Notes: generated from the letters alone by a model not told the origin. Counted from the stretch's first letter, positions 1 through 9,851 are shown. The stretch: DNA of 64,000 bases from Tritrichomonas foetus (GCA_001839685.1 MLAK01000631.1:24686-88685), one strand, 5' to 3'. Translations and numbers: made by a program.

Positions 1-735
1 CGAAAACGCAAACGGAACAGGTGTAGAAATTGATAAAGCTTGAACTTGACAATTACTTGATAAAGATTCAATAAATGAATCAATTGAAGCTGCATTTTCA
101 TGCGAAAGAACGCAAACCATAATCATCGACTTAGGCGTTGGTTTTTTCACTTGAAAATAAGTTTCTTGTTTTTGAGTCTGAATGAAAACAAATTTTCCGT
201 TTGAAAATGCAAAAGTTGCAGAATCTGTCAAAACCGTTTTTGATTCAGAATCAAACATGTAGATCGCGCCGTGAACACCTGAAATATTTTCCGTTTTTCC
301 TAAAAGCGTAAAGCAATCAATTGTAACTTTGAAATAAATTTCAGATACTGCAGATATGGAATTCGGAATATTAAATGGCGTTTTTGGCTTTTGCGGTGAT
401 TTGACAAGGTTGGAAATCGGCTGGAAATCAAGACCAAGTGAATCGAGGTCTTGTTCGTTCGTGCTTCGTTTGAGAAATTGTAAAATTGGACCATTTTCCA
501 ATTTCCCGTTTAAACTCGTGCTGTCTTCTTCGGTAAGATTAAAGTCGTTATTGTATTCAACAACTTGTGGTGGAGGAAGAGGCTGGATTGTAACTGGGGT
601 GTATTGATATGCCGGTGCTCTAACAACGTTGTCAAACCACTTTTCGTGAAGGTCGCAAAAATCGGAATGTATTCTCGAAGGAGGAGGAGGAGATTGGATC
701 TGTGTTGCTGTAAAAAGAGGACGGAAACTTGACAT
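1..735 (-). CDS. Probable DOCK-family guanine nucleotide exchange factor, N-terminal part (runs off the window)
   Basis: An open frame of 245 codons starts at an ATG at 735 and is still open at base 1, so only the N-terminus is present. Residues 1-130 are Pro/Ser-rich and look disordered. From about residue 130 there is a beta-rich stretch (YFKVTIDCF, then GAIYMFDSESKTVL), then FVFIQ..., then a piece ending in PVPFAFS. That order resembles the segment just before the C2 (DHR-1) domain of DOCK7/8-type proteins, where a change-of-state strand, a 'vfLVIKLEK' strand and a 'MPFAW' strand follow one another. The DOCK call is an inference from this pattern; no catalytic DHR-2 region is visible. DOCK proteins activate Rac/Cdc42 GTPases. 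If the call is wrong, this is an unidentified protein with a disordered N-terminus. Confidence 0.45.
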   Translation of the reverse strand, partial: MSSFRPLFTATQIQSPPPPSRIHSDFCDLHEKWFDNVVRAPAYQYTPVTIQPLPPPQVVEYNNDFNLTEEDSTSLNGKLENGPILQFLKRSTNEQDLDSLGLDFQPISNLVKSPQKPKTPFNIPNSISAVSEIYFKVTIDCFTLLGKTENISGVHGAIYMFDSESKTVLTDSATFAFSNGKFVFIQTQKQETYFQVKKPTPKSMIMVCVLSHENAASIDSFIESLSSNCQVQALSISTPVPFAFS

Positions 736-1320
736 TTTTTAATGCTTCGTGATTTTTTTTATATCAAAATTTTATTTGGAATTCAGAAAATTGTTATAGA
801 AACAAAATGAACAATTTTCAATCGTTTGATTGAATAATTGACCTTTTAAGTCAAATGAAATTCAATTTCGAATGAAGAATTAAGAAATCCTATTCTTTTT
901 CGTGTGAATTCAATGCATAAAACTTTTCTAATATATGTTATTTTTTGTTAAATAGCATATATTATTTACATTCATTCCGTAAAATCATATACCAAACATA
1001 AAGAATGTAATTACATGTGTTAATTCTCCAATTGTTACTGTGATAATTTGATCAATAATAAATATCAATTCAATCTTGGTCGATTAATTGGAAAATAATC
1101 GCGACATTAATTTGATAATCATAATTGCATATTTCATGATAAAAACATTTATTAAATATACATTCGTATAAAAATGTGAAATTATATAAATATAATTCGA
1201 GATATCCTGAAAATTCTTCTCTTTCTATTGAACAAAAAATATGGTTATATTTTCAAAAAGTAGTTTTGGTAAAATAACTTTGGTGAATTAAGATTTGATT
1301 TCAATAGTTTACAAGAAAAA
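736..1320. other. Divergent intergenic spacer
   Basis: This is the AT-rich spacer between two divergent genes (minus-strand start at 735, plus-strand start at 1321). I see no ORF, RNA or repeat in it. A TCACG close to the minus-strand start is only a partial match to the trichomonad initiator. Confidence 0.6.
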
Positions 1321-1995
1321 ATGTCTCGAATCGATGACCTTGTCATAGAAAAGCAAGTTGTTGTTGGACACCTTGCAAGAAGGCTTGCTAAGCCTACAGA
1401 AGTGAAAACTCACCACTGGGAAATTTTCTTATATTCACCCACTGGTGAAGATTTAACCAAATGGATCGATCGTTGCGTTTTCCACCTCCACGAATCCTTC
1501 GAACAGCCAGAAAGAACTCTCACGCGCGAGCCCTACATCGTCGCCGAAGATGGATGGGGCGAATTTGAAGCACAGATCGAAATCGTTCCAAAATGCGCAA
1601 TTTCGTTTACTTTAATTCACGTCATTACGTTTCCAGCAAAGACTTCAGTAAAGCCAGCCCTCATTGTCCGCAGACAAGAAGCCGTCATTTTCCGCAATCC
1701 CCCGCCATTATTATATGAAGGATTAACAGCAGCATCATTCACATGGAACCGTTTCAAAAAAATGAAAAGGCAGCCAAAGGCAGCTGACGCAGAATACATA
1801 GACGAGCCATCTTCTGACTTCCAGCTTGAAAAGAAGTGGCTGAGCACTGTTTCTGACGTGTCACGTGACATTCGAAGTGAAATTCAGAATCTCGAAGTGC
1901 GCCACAGGGAACACCTTGACAAAATTTCCGTTCTTTTGGAACAAATCAGAAGAACATCGCCTGATATCGCTGAAGCAGCATCCCTTTTCTTGTAA
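1321..1995 (+). CDS. YEATS-domain chromatin reader (Yaf9/GAS41/Taf14-like)
   Basis: This 224-residue protein has a YEATS domain over residues 8-140. Visible marks are THHWEIF near residue 30, the segment DLTKWIDRCVFHLHESF, and EDGWGEF at 76-82, which carries the aromatic residue of the acyl-lysine cage. The C-terminus (about 175-220) is helical and charged, as in GAS41/Yaf9, where a coiled coil docks the protein into complexes. Known family members read acetylated or crotonylated histone tails in NuA4/SWR1 (Yaf9, GAS41) or in TFIID/SWI-SNF (Taf14). Length and the short C-terminal coil fit the Yaf9/GAS41 type best. The ATG is the first in frame. I see no clear initiator motif upstream. Confidence 0.88.
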   Translation: MSRIDDLVIEKQVVVGHLARRLAKPTEVKTHHWEIFLYSPTGEDLTKWIDRCVFHLHESFEQPERTLTREPYIVAEDGWGEFEAQIEIVPKCAISFTLIHVITFPAKTSVKPALIVRRQEAVIFRNPPPLLYEGLTAASFTWNRFKKMKRQPKAADAEYIDEPSSDFQLEKKWLSTVSDVSRDIRSEIQNLEVRHREHLDKISVLLEQIRRTSPDIAEAASLFL

Positions 1996-2192
1996 ATTTA
2001 TTTTATTTTATTTTAGATGCCTAAAAAGTGTTTTATTCCTATCTTTTTACTTTTTTCGAATAATATATTCTTTGTTGTTATTTGTAACTCATACAAGATC
2101 CTACTCAATAGATAAAATATTTGTGAATCCACACATATGTGATTATTTTCAAATCTATTCTTTTTCTTGGAATTTCCATCATTTTATTACAA

Positions 2193-2238
2193 TATACAGT
2201 CATTAATAAAAGTATGTCCCACTAATAAAAGTGTGTCC
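2193..2238 (+). repeat. Left terminal inverted repeat, 46 bp
   Basis: This is identical to the reverse complement of 4215-4260. It contains two near-identical 18 bp direct sub-repeats (2204-2221 and 2223-2240, one mismatch) of the form TAATAAAAGTRTGTCCCA, offset by 19 bp. The second runs two bases past the perfect repeat. Paired sub-repeats of this kind are often transposase binding sites; that role is inferred. Confidence 0.93.
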
Positions 2239-2683
2239 CACCTCTAAATAAATAGACTTTTTTTACTTTTTAATTTCCTTATTTCTCCAATATATAGAGA
2301 CTTTTTTATGATCGAATTTGTGCATACATGATTATTACCATCTCTACTATAAGTTGAAATGCTAATAAATCGAAAATAAAAATTCTTATTCAGATATCTA
2401 AAATCTGCAATATTTTATAAAATTCCTTGGATTTTCAAATTGCTACTGTCAAACATCATAATTGTATAATTACTCAATAATTCTTATTTAATTTGCTCAA
2501 TATATAGAATCCAATCAGATGTTCCTGATTATTTGTGTCATTCATTTCACTTCATTATTTTTGTTTCATTTATATGACAAGAACAAATGAAAGAAACATA
2601 AACTAATATATCTCAAACACTTGTACATAGCAACTATTTCACATCAAAAAGAACAAAGATAGAATTAATAAATGAATTACTTT

Positions 2684-4162
2684 TTATTTACTTATTTTTG
2701 GGATTTTTGGTTTGGGATGATATTTTATCCCTTTTGACTTCAGTGGCTTCTTTTTTTTTCTGATTTCTAGCCTCTTTTTCAGTTCTTCTTCAAAATACTG
2801 TTTGTTGATGAATCCAAATTGGGTTGTTCGAGTAAGGTTGGTTGAATTTTTTGAATTTTCTGATTTAGTCAATATTTCTTGAATAGTACACGATTTGGTA
2901 AATTCATTTTCATCAATTATTGCAGTATATGGTTCATTGCTAGTATTAGGCTTTATTCCAGCCTTTGAAAAAGCCTTTCTATTGGTATTTCCGGTGGTAG
3001 CCTGTTCGAAAGCTTGTATTAACTTGTTTATTTGGTCAGCTTGTGAATTTTTTATAAATTCAGTTCTGATTGTTTTTTTTCGTCTCTTCACAATCCCAAA
3101 AGTAACTAAATCCAACATTTGAAACAAACCTGTTGAGTTACTTGGGAAAGTAATTAGTTTAATCAAATTTTCACCAAGTAATTTTTTGATAGAATCTGTT
3201 GTATGTGATGAACAATTATCTGAAAACATAACAGCAGGACTATCAAGATTTCCAATGCTTGTTCTTGACTCTTGAACATGTTTTAATACACTTAATTTCA
3301 NTTCTATAATAAGATCTTCATTAACAAAGCCAGTTGATGAGCTTCGAAGCATTACATCCTCATCTTTTCTTAATCCAGATGATATCACATCTGATTGAAT
3401 TCTAGTTCGATGATCGATGATCATGGGCATAACAGTGTCACCACCTGCATTGATGCACGCAACTAATGTTTGATTTTTTTGGTTCCGTTTGATTGAATAA
3501 TGGATTGATTGTCCTTTCATATCAGCAGGGACAAGCACATCTTTTGATTTTGATTCGTGTCGTTCTGAAGAACCCATTTCGTCAAAATTATATATTAGGT
3601 CCATATAAATTCCAGCAACTTCTGCTTTCAGTATATTAATATATTCATGAATATTATCCGGACTTATTGATAAACGTGCACCATCTTGTGGTATTGCAGT
3701 TGCTGGAATCACTTCACTTTGATACCTTTTTAAGAAATTTGTCATCCAACCATATGACAAAGCAACTTGAAAGTTTTCAAGAATAAAATCAAGCACTTCA
3801 CATTGAGACAATGGCGTTGATGCAATTGCATTAGATTTGATAAATTCGAGGACTTGTTTTTCTTGAATGTCAGTTAGTGATTTTGGTCTTCCATCATTTT
3901 TGTGGCTTTTTCTTGCTTGCTCGAGACTTCGTGTCAAAATTCTCCTGGATATCCCGAAGAGTAACTGCACATTTTTTTTGGTTGTAATTATATCGTCAAA
4001 TTCTGAAAAGATNTCATAAACTTTGGCAATTTGTGAATATCGATATTGACAGCTTGAAAGCTCTGAACTTCGTTTTAATGAAATATAAAGGCGCTGTCCA
4101 AATAATGTTTGTGCACGGTTAATCAATTCTTCAAACAGAATCGGAGTGGCTGCTTTCTTCAT
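2684..4162 (-). CDS. DDE transposase, pogo/Tigger-like
   Basis: From the ATG at 4162 this is a 492-residue protein. The frame is also open upstream through a GTG inside the inverted repeat, which a eukaryote would not use. Residues about 80-150 look like helix-turn-helix DNA-binding units (ISRRILTRSLEQARK, then DGRPKSLTDIQEKQVLEF). The catalytic core shows NFDEMG, then MFSDNCSSH, then FPSNSTGLFQMLD. These supply three Asp residues, at about 194, 315 and 351 from this start, and the last two have 35 residues between them. This is the DDE_1 arrangement of pogo/Tigger/Jerky transposases, which cut and join DNA at the inverted repeats. Two codons contain an N base (3301, 4013) but no stop is seen. 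The enzyme may still be functional. Confidence 0.88.
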   Translation of the reverse strand: MKKAATPILFEELINRAQTLFGQRLYISLKRSSELSSCQYRYSQIAKVYXIFSEFDDIITTKKNVQLLFGISRRILTRSLEQARKSHKNDGRPKSLTDIQEKQVLEFIKSNAIASTPLSQCEVLDFILENFQVALSYGWMTNFLKRYQSEVIPATAIPQDGARLSISPDNIHEYINILKAEVAGIYMDLIYNFDEMGSSERHESKSKDVLVPADMKGQSIHYSIKRNQKNQTLVACINAGGDTVMPMIIDHRTRIQSDVISSGLRKDEDVMLRSSSTGFVNEDLIIEXKLSVLKHVQESRTSIGNLDSPAVMFSDNCSSHTTDSIKKLLGENLIKLITFPSNSTGLFQMLDLVTFGIVKRRKKTIRTEFIKNSQADQINKLIQAFEQATTGNTNRKAFSKAGIKPNTSNEPYTAIIDENEFTKSCTIQEILTKSENSKNSTNLTRTTQFGFINKQYFEEELKKRLEIRKKKKPLKSKGIKYHPKPKIPKISK

Positions 4163-4214
4163 TGAGAAAATCTGGAAATAAAAATGAAAAAATCTAAACG
4201 TACGAAAAAAGCCA

Positions 4215-4260
4215 GGACACACTTTTATTAGTGGGACATACTTTTATTAATGACTGTATA
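4215..4260 (-). repeat. Right terminal inverted repeat, 46 bp
   Basis: This is the perfect inverted partner of 2193-2238. Identity stops inward at 4214, where the left end has CACC and this end has TGGC. The transposase upstream region starts directly inside it. Confidence 0.93.
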
Positions 4261-4344
4261 TTCCCTTTTATTAAAATTTATATTCCCTTTTATTGCAATT
4301 TATATTTCCTTTTATTACAATTTATATTCCCTTTTATTGTAATT
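4259..4344 (+). repeat. 22 bp tandem array, about four copies
   Basis: Four units of 22 bp (4259-4280, 4281-4302, 4303-4324, 4325-4344) share a TATTCCCTTTTATT core and a variable AATTTA end. The array begins exactly at the transposon's right end. The left flank (2181-2192, ATTTTATTACAA) resembles the unit's end, so the element may have inserted into this array. The remaining spacer to 4573 is plain AT-rich sequence. Confidence 0.85.
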
Positions 4345-4573
4345 GTTGATTATTTGGATATACTGGGAATTAAAATCATATTATGCTTTTATAAGACATG
4401 TCTGAAAGAAAGAAGTTTTTAAATACTATTTCGTTAAAACAATAGATATTATTCATCTAATTTCTAAAATGGTAACTTCTTTATATCTATATTTACTGAT
4501 TTCTACATGTAATCGCATAATGTTAATATATACAACTTTATTTATAAACAAAGATAAAAATGAAAAATTAAAA

Positions 4574-6010
4574 TTAATCCCAAATTGGGCCATAAAGAAG
4601 ATCACAATCAGCAGCCTCTTGCATTCTCTTAAGTCTTGCAGCTTCTTCTCTCTTTTCTCTACTTTGCTCTTTAACAGGAACCATTCTTTCAAGAAGTGGT
4701 CTTCCAGTTCGTCGTTTGATTGGCATCATTGCTAAAGCTAGGGCTCTGTTAGTTTTTTCTTCTTGTTCCTTCTTTTCTAATTCGTTTTTCTGTTGTCTTT
4801 CTTCATTTCTTCTATTTAATTCCTTTTCTTGTGTAAGTTCTTTCAGTTTTGATTCTTCCATTTTTGATAAAACAGCAGTAACTTCTTCCATTTTACATTC
4901 AATTCTTCTCAGCATTGATGGTGAATCTGGTGATGCTGTATTTTCAAATCCTAGCTGCTTATGGAACTTACTGATAGCATCTTGAAGTTCTGCCATTTCA
5001 GCAGGTGATAATTCGTTTCCATGTTTAAATTCACCGTTTACTCTATATTGTGCATTTCTATCATTCATTTCATTCAATTCTTGTTTTTTCTTTTCTTTTT
5101 TATCAAGCATTTCTGTAATTGATCCATCTCTAGATTCGAGCAAATTATTAAACTTTGTTCGATATCGTTCGACTGCTTCTTCTGCTTCTTGGCAATGCCG
5201 AATTAAAAACATATTTTGTTCTTCAAGTGAAACCATGATATTTAGAAGCTGTTTAGGATCTTTAAAATACATTTCTGGAACAGGATGTTCTCTTCTCCAA
5301 TCAGGTGGTGTAAGTGATTCAAGGAATTTTTTATATTCTTGACATTCTTGAAGTTTTTCATCATGATGCGCAATTTCATTTCGAAGCGAAGAAATCTGAG
5401 ATGAAATTTGCTTGATGCGCATTGAAACCTCAATTCTTTGCTTCGATTTCACTTCAGCAGCATGACGAGCTTCCATAGTTGCCTTACCATCATTTGCAAG
5501 GAAGCTTCGAAATTGGTCACGGAATAAATTAATTTCGCCTTCTTTTGCTTTCAAATTTTCTTCTTCTTCTTGCTCAAGGCGCTCGAGTCTTTGAAGTTCT
5601 TCCCTTTTGGTATCAATTGCTAGCTGAGCAAGAAAAATCTCTCTTTTTTGATGAATAAAATCGCGGAGACCTTCTTGAACTTGATTTGAATCAGGCGCTA
5701 AAATAATTTGACCAAGAGCTTCTTCTTCTGCTGAAACTGTTGGCTGTTTTACTTTTGAAAAAGTTCGATAATTGGATCGTGAGCAGGATGATGCTGCTCT
5801 TTTGTATAATTGGGTATCTTGAAGCGCTCTTCTTTCTTGTTCAGCTTGGCGCTTTTGTTCGCCTTTCATAGCAAAATATTCTTGATCGTCTGGAATTTTG
5901 AATGGATTTTTTGGACGAGCTTTCTTTCCTTCGGCTGATGAAGAATTTGATCTTCCTGAGTTTACTTCATGCGCTGTTTCAAGGATCGTACCTTGCTTGT
6001 TCCTGTGCAT
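4574..6010 (-). CDS. CFAP100: Cilia- and flagella-associated protein 100 (MIA1-like)
   Basis: This is a 478-residue, largely coiled-coil protein. The segment NPFKIPDDQEYFAMKGEQKR at about 35-54 is the conserved N-terminal motif of CFAP100/CCDC37. Residues about 118-235 form the DUF4200 coiled coil (FIHQKREIFLAQLAIDTKRE onward), and TPPDWRREHP follows near 250. In Chlamydomonas the orthologue FAP100/MIA1 forms the MIA complex with MIA2 on the axoneme and modulates inner-arm dynein f. A trichomonad with motile flagella is expected to have it. The C-terminus is another long charged helix. The ATG is the first in frame. No convincing initiator motif precedes it. Confidence 0.82.
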   Translation of the reverse strand: MHRNKQGTILETAHEVNSGRSNSSSAEGKKARPKNPFKIPDDQEYFAMKGEQKRQAEQERRALQDTQLYKRAASSCSRSNYRTFSKVKQPTVSAEEEALGQIILAPDSNQVQEGLRDFIHQKREIFLAQLAIDTKREELQRLERLEQEEEENLKAKEGEINLFRDQFRSFLANDGKATMEARHAAEVKSKQRIEVSMRIKQISSQISSLRNEIAHHDEKLQECQEYKKFLESLTPPDWRREHPVPEMYFKDPKQLLNIMVSLEEQNMFLIRHCQEAEEAVERYRTKFNNLLESRDGSITEMLDKKEKKKQELNEMNDRNAQYRVNGEFKHGNELSPAEMAELQDAISKFHKQLGFENTASPDSPSMLRRIECKMEEVTAVLSKMEESKLKELTQEKELNRRNEERQQKNELEKKEQEEKTNRALALAMMPIKRRTGRPLLERMVPVKEQSREKREEAARLKRMQEAADCDLLYGPIWD

Positions 6011-6478
6011 GAGATAAGTTTTTAGTAAAGTACGTTATTTAATAGAAAATTTTTGTTTTTTATTTCACATTTCATGAAAAATTAATTAAATCATTTATGG
6101 GATGAAGGAATTAATTTTCCAATTTGTGGTTCCCATTTTATATATATATATATACGAAATTGTTTTCATGCTCATGGATGATATTTGAATGATTTAAATC
6201 ATGAATAAAGTCGAAATTTGATTAAAATGAAGAAGATTTTGAGAGTTTTGATATAATCAATTCTTGTTTTTACACATTAAATAATATACACTTTCGATCT
6301 CCCTTACAAAAATCTAATAAAAAAGAAGGTTTTGGGATATCAGCAAACTTTTTTTACTGACCAGATATGAATACATTTAAATACATCATAAGAATTTCAA
6401 ATCATATTTGGTCAATAATGTCAAATGTCAAATTCACAATTCACCATATTTCACCTTTTTTGCCATCACATCACAATG
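6011..6478. other. Divergent intergenic spacer
   Basis: The AT-rich spacer between CFAP100 (minus) and the Rab-like gene (plus) includes a short (TA)n run near 6140. No further gene is visible. Confidence 0.6.
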
Positions 6479-6483
6479 TCATA
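6479..6483 (+). promoter_or_regulatory. Trichomonad initiator (Inr), TCATA
   Basis: TCATA matches the trichomonad Inr TCA+1-Y-W. The predicted transcript start (6481) lies 11 nt before the ATG at 6492, which supports that ATG over the upstream non-ATG extension of the frame. Confidence 0.6.
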
Positions 6484-6491
6484 ACAATCAA

Positions 6492-7082
6492 ATGAAAACA
6501 AAGAACATTCTCAAAATTGTAATTGTTGGTGATAGTGATACTGGTAAAACAGCACTCACAGTTCGTTATGTAAATGGTGTATTTGATCCTGGAACCACTC
6601 CGACAATTGGTGTGGCGAATTTTAATAAAATTGTGAAAATTGAAGATAGAGAATATGATGTTTCACTTTGGGATACAGCTGGAAGTGAAAAATATCGTGG
6701 ATTAACACCAAATTATTATAGAAAAGCAGATGGTGCAATTGTTGTTTTTGATGTGAATAATAGTTCCTCATTTAATAGTGTTATTAGATGGATATCTGAT
6801 GTACAAAACTATTCAAATGCACAAATCGTTGTTTGTGGAAATAAAATCGACATCAGTGATCATCATCGTGAAGTCACAACAGCAGAAATCAGTAAGCTCA
6901 CAAAAATGATAGGTATTCCATATGTTGAAACAAGCGCTTTATCAGGCGTTGGAGTATTTCAATTATTCGAATCTCTTTATAAAGAAATTAATTTACGAGA
7001 TTCGCCAAAATCACAAATTTCTGATGAAAATATGAAATCAACAACAACAAGTGAAAATCCTCAAAAAGAAGGTTGTTGTTGA
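6492..7082 (+). CDS. Rab-family small GTPase with Ser in place of the catalytic Gln
   Basis: From the ATG at 6492 this is a 196-residue Rab-like GTPase. The frame is open further upstream but only with a TTG start. Visible motifs are the P-loop GDSDTGKT (13-20), the switch I TPTIG (36-40), WDTAGSE (60-66), GNKID (about 115) and ETSAL (about 148). The protein ends in GCC, a geranylgeranylation site of Rab proteins. The WDTAGQE Gln that orients the hydrolytic water is replaced by Ser65, so intrinsic GTP hydrolysis may be slow or depend on its GAP. Rabs direct vesicle targeting on endomembranes. Which Rab subfamily this is cannot be fixed by eye. Confidence 0.92.
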   Translation: MKTKNILKIVIVGDSDTGKTALTVRYVNGVFDPGTTPTIGVANFNKIVKIEDREYDVSLWDTAGSEKYRGLTPNYYRKADGAIVVFDVNNSSSFNSVIRWISDVQNYSNAQIVVCGNKIDISDHHREVTTAEISKLTKMIGIPYVETSALSGVGVFQLFESLYKEINLRDSPKSQISDENMKSTTTSENPQKEGCC

Positions 7083-8696
7083 TATTCAAATGTTGAATTT
7101 CAACCAATTCCTTCTAAGTTTTTCAATCAAAAATTATGAATAGGCATCTATATTTAGAATGTTGGCAATTGCTTAATTTTTAATTTACCTATGTTGGGCA
7201 GTTTATGGTCAAATCAATTGAAAGTTATGGTGAAATATGTAAATAGACCCTCAATGATGGGATGATCTCAATTTTGCTCACAAATGGCAAACTAATTGCA
7301 TGCAAAATAGACTGAAATATATTTTGCCATTTTTTTTACAATTTATTTTCAATGAAAATTTTTCATGAATTGAAAAATTGCTAAAATCTTTGAATGTGCC
7401 AAGCAAGAACATTATAGAAGATTCATATTAAGTCATGTCCATGTTTTTCATGTGTTATCGACAAAATCAATCTATTTTTAACGATATAGTTATCGTTCAT
7501 GTAAAAGTACACAACCTATGCTTCTACGCTTATGATTTTATTTTTATTTTCTTCATAAAATTAGGATAATTAAAAAATAATATATCCAAAATATTAAGAG
7601 ATTTTGTCTTTTTATTTTTGAGATATTCTTCGATTTAATAAAAAAAGCAATTTTTTTAGAAATACTTTTTGTTTTGAATACATTATAATCGTCTATTCCA
7701 TTGACAATGAAAATCTACTTTTTTCCCACACATATGCGACATATCCTTGATTTTTGAGAGTATTTACATGGATAAGCTCCTTCAAAAGGATTTTAAGAAT
7801 GAAAAAAAAATTATGCNCAAAAAATAAGATTCNCAAATAATTTCAGAANTAANTTCAATTTCCTTCTTTATTAATAAGAATGCTCATGATTTTGTGTGNG
7901 TTGAATACAATTTGTTCATTAGACATTGATCAAATATCGAATTTTTTTTGAGAACGTAATTCTCGACAACCAAAAGACAAAAATGCTTTAAAAATCGATG
8001 TTAATACATTCTGACGAAATTGTGTATGTTGGCAAAGTTTGAAAAAAAATCTAAGCATCAATCTTTCGGAAAATTCAAATTCAATAAAAATGGTGTATTG
8101 CAAGATAAATTTGATAAAATTGTCCACATAGTAGGGATAATATAGAGAAATAGTTGAGTAACTCTTTGATCTAGTGGAAAAGGCAAAATCTTTCATCTGC
8201 TTTGAGATTTTAGAAATAATGTGTAATTTCGATAATTGTAATCAAGCGAATTTTGGCATTTTTTATTGGTTGAGATCTATTCAGCAAAAATTCGTTGCTG
8301 TAAATTAAGCATCAGAGAGTCGGGAAGTTGTTTCCAAGATTCGAAAAAGTTCAGTTTATTTAATGAAAATAAACGTATTTCCAGGTTGTGTACTTTTGTT
8401 CATGTTTCGAAAAGTATCACTTCACAAAAAGTTCAACTTTTCAAATAGAAGCATATTTTATATTCAAAAATCATGGTTAGATAGTTCCCCTTTTCAATGG
8501 AAAGATTTTAATTTTCAGAATTTCAATGTGCATCATTTAAAATCTCACAAATGGCCAATATAAATTGAATAACCAAATGCAAAAATAACATTGAAATATA
8601 TCTGAATGCTTCATTTTTTCAATTGGCTCTATTTGAAATTTCAAAATAAAATCGTGGAACCAAAAAATAAAAAAATCAACACTCAATTCTTTCGAA
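7083..8696. other. Gene-poor spacer with unresolved bases
   Basis: This is 1.6 kb of AT-rich DNA. Five N bases lie at 7817, 7833, 7849, 7853 and 7899, a cluster that suggests a collapsed or polymorphic copy. Short ORFs are present (for example an 88-codon ATG frame at 7930-8196 on the minus strand), but none shows a recognisable motif and I do not call them. Confidence 0.55.
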
Positions 8697-9851
8697 ATGA
8701 TTTCATCATCAATCGAGTTCATCATGAGTCATTATGCGCCATTTCTTTGTCTGACTCCTGAAGAGTGCGAAGAAGTTGGAAAGACTCGACCCATTCCCAA
8801 ATTTGATGACTCAATTTTATCCGATCTTGCTCGCACATCAATCGAATTACTAAAAACGCAAAAACCACTTTTGGAGCTTTCCTCACCAATTTACGTTATC
8901 GGAGACATTCACGGCAATATTTTTGATTTGATTCGAATACTTTCAATCGCGATTCCACCGCCAACTAGTAGGTTTCTTTTTCTGGGAGATTATGTTGATC
9001 GCGGCCAGTACTCAATAGAAGTTGTAACGCTCTTACTTACACTTCAAATATATTATCCGGAACATATTTATTTAATACGTGGGAATCATGAATTTGAATG
9101 CGTTAACTCATTTTATGGATTCAAAGACGAATGCCTCAAACACTATCCAAACAAAACAATATATGAGGAGTTTAATACTGTTTTTTCATATTTGCCACTT
9201 GCTGCCATTGTCAATAAAAAGATTTTCTGCGTCCATGGTGGCCTTTCGCCCAATTTGACAACAATGGAGCAAATTACCGAATTGGAACTGCCCATCAAAA
9301 CGTATGATCCTGAATTTGTTGCAGACATTGTTTGGAGCGATCCATCCAAAGATAAAGAGATGTACACACGATCAAACAGAGGCACGGGCGTAACTTTTGG
9401 TGTTTCGGCCCTTCGCGATTTTCTTTCAACCTTCGGCTTGTCAATGATTATTCGTGCACATCAATGTGTTCAACCAGGAATTAGTAAATTTGATGGAAAT
9501 AATTGCTACACAGTTTTTTCTTGTTCAAACTATATGGAATCATGCAATAATCGATGTGGAATCATTTTTATTACTTTAGAAGCGCATGTCCAAGCATTTT
9601 CTCTGCCGCCAATGGAACAAATTGATAGAAAAGCTGCATCAATTAACTATTTGGAAACTCCGTCACATTTACCAAAAATGACACAATCAACAAAAACTTT
9701 GTATATGAAAATAACAGAATTAAATGAACATTGCAAAACATATGGAGACTTGCGAAAACGAAGATTGTCCGATTCTTGTTATATTCAAGCTCATGTAGCT
9801 TCGCACAAATCACTATTACCACCAATAAGAGCTAAAACTGTTATAATATAG
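8697..9851 (+). CDS. PPP-family Ser/Thr protein phosphatase (PP1-like)
   Basis: This 384-residue protein carries the full PPP catalytic signature: GDIHG (69-73), GDYVDRG (97-103), RGNHE (128-132), HGG with the metal-binding His at 180, and RAHQ (253-256). The stretch RGTGVTFG near 228-235 matches the RG(V)S(Y)TFG region of PP1/PP2A. These residues bind two metal ions and hydrolyse phosphoserine and phosphothreonine. Residues from about 305 onward form a divergent tail with no known motif. The sequence is more diverged than canonical PP1, as is common for the many trichomonad PPP genes. A second in-frame ATG at 8724 is an alternative start and would remove nine residues. Confidence 0.92.
   Translation: MISSSIEFIMSHYAPFLCLTPEECEEVGKTRPIPKFDDSILSDLARTSIELLKTQKPLLELSSPIYVIGDIHGNIFDLIRILSIAIPPPTSRFLFLGDYVDRGQYSIEVVTLLLTLQIYYPEHIYLIRGNHEFECVNSFYGFKDECLKHYPNKTIYEEFNTVFSYLPLAAIVNKKIFCVHGGLSPNLTTMEQITELELPIKTYDPEFVADIVWSDPSKDKEMYTRSNRGTGVTFGVSALRDFLSTFGLSMIIRAHQCVQPGISKFDGNNCYTVFSCSNYMESCNNRCGIIFITLEAHVQAFSLPPMEQIDRKAASINYLETPSHLPKMTQSTKTLYMKITELNEHCKTYGDLRKRRLSDSCYIQAHVASHKSLLPPIRAKTVII

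Larger units (their letters stand above)
2193..4260 (-). mobile_element. Complete Tc1/mariner-pogo superfamily DNA transposon
   Basis: A 2.06 kb element is bounded by perfect 46 bp inverted repeats and flanked by TA, the target duplication typical of Tc1/mariner. The ends read TATACAGT at 2193 and ACTGTATA at 4253-4260, so either TA of each TATA could be the duplicated target. A single minus-strand transposase occupies most of the interior. The 445 bp between the left repeat and the transposase stop hold nothing recognisable. Identical inverted repeats and an open transposase frame point to a recent insertion. The right end lies against a 22 bp tandem array. Confidence 0.9.

Noticed and set aside
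7930..8196. 88-codon minus-strand frame with ATG
   Set aside because: Phe/Lys/Ser-rich, with no motif or initiator, next to unresolved bases. Composition is like random AT-rich DNA.
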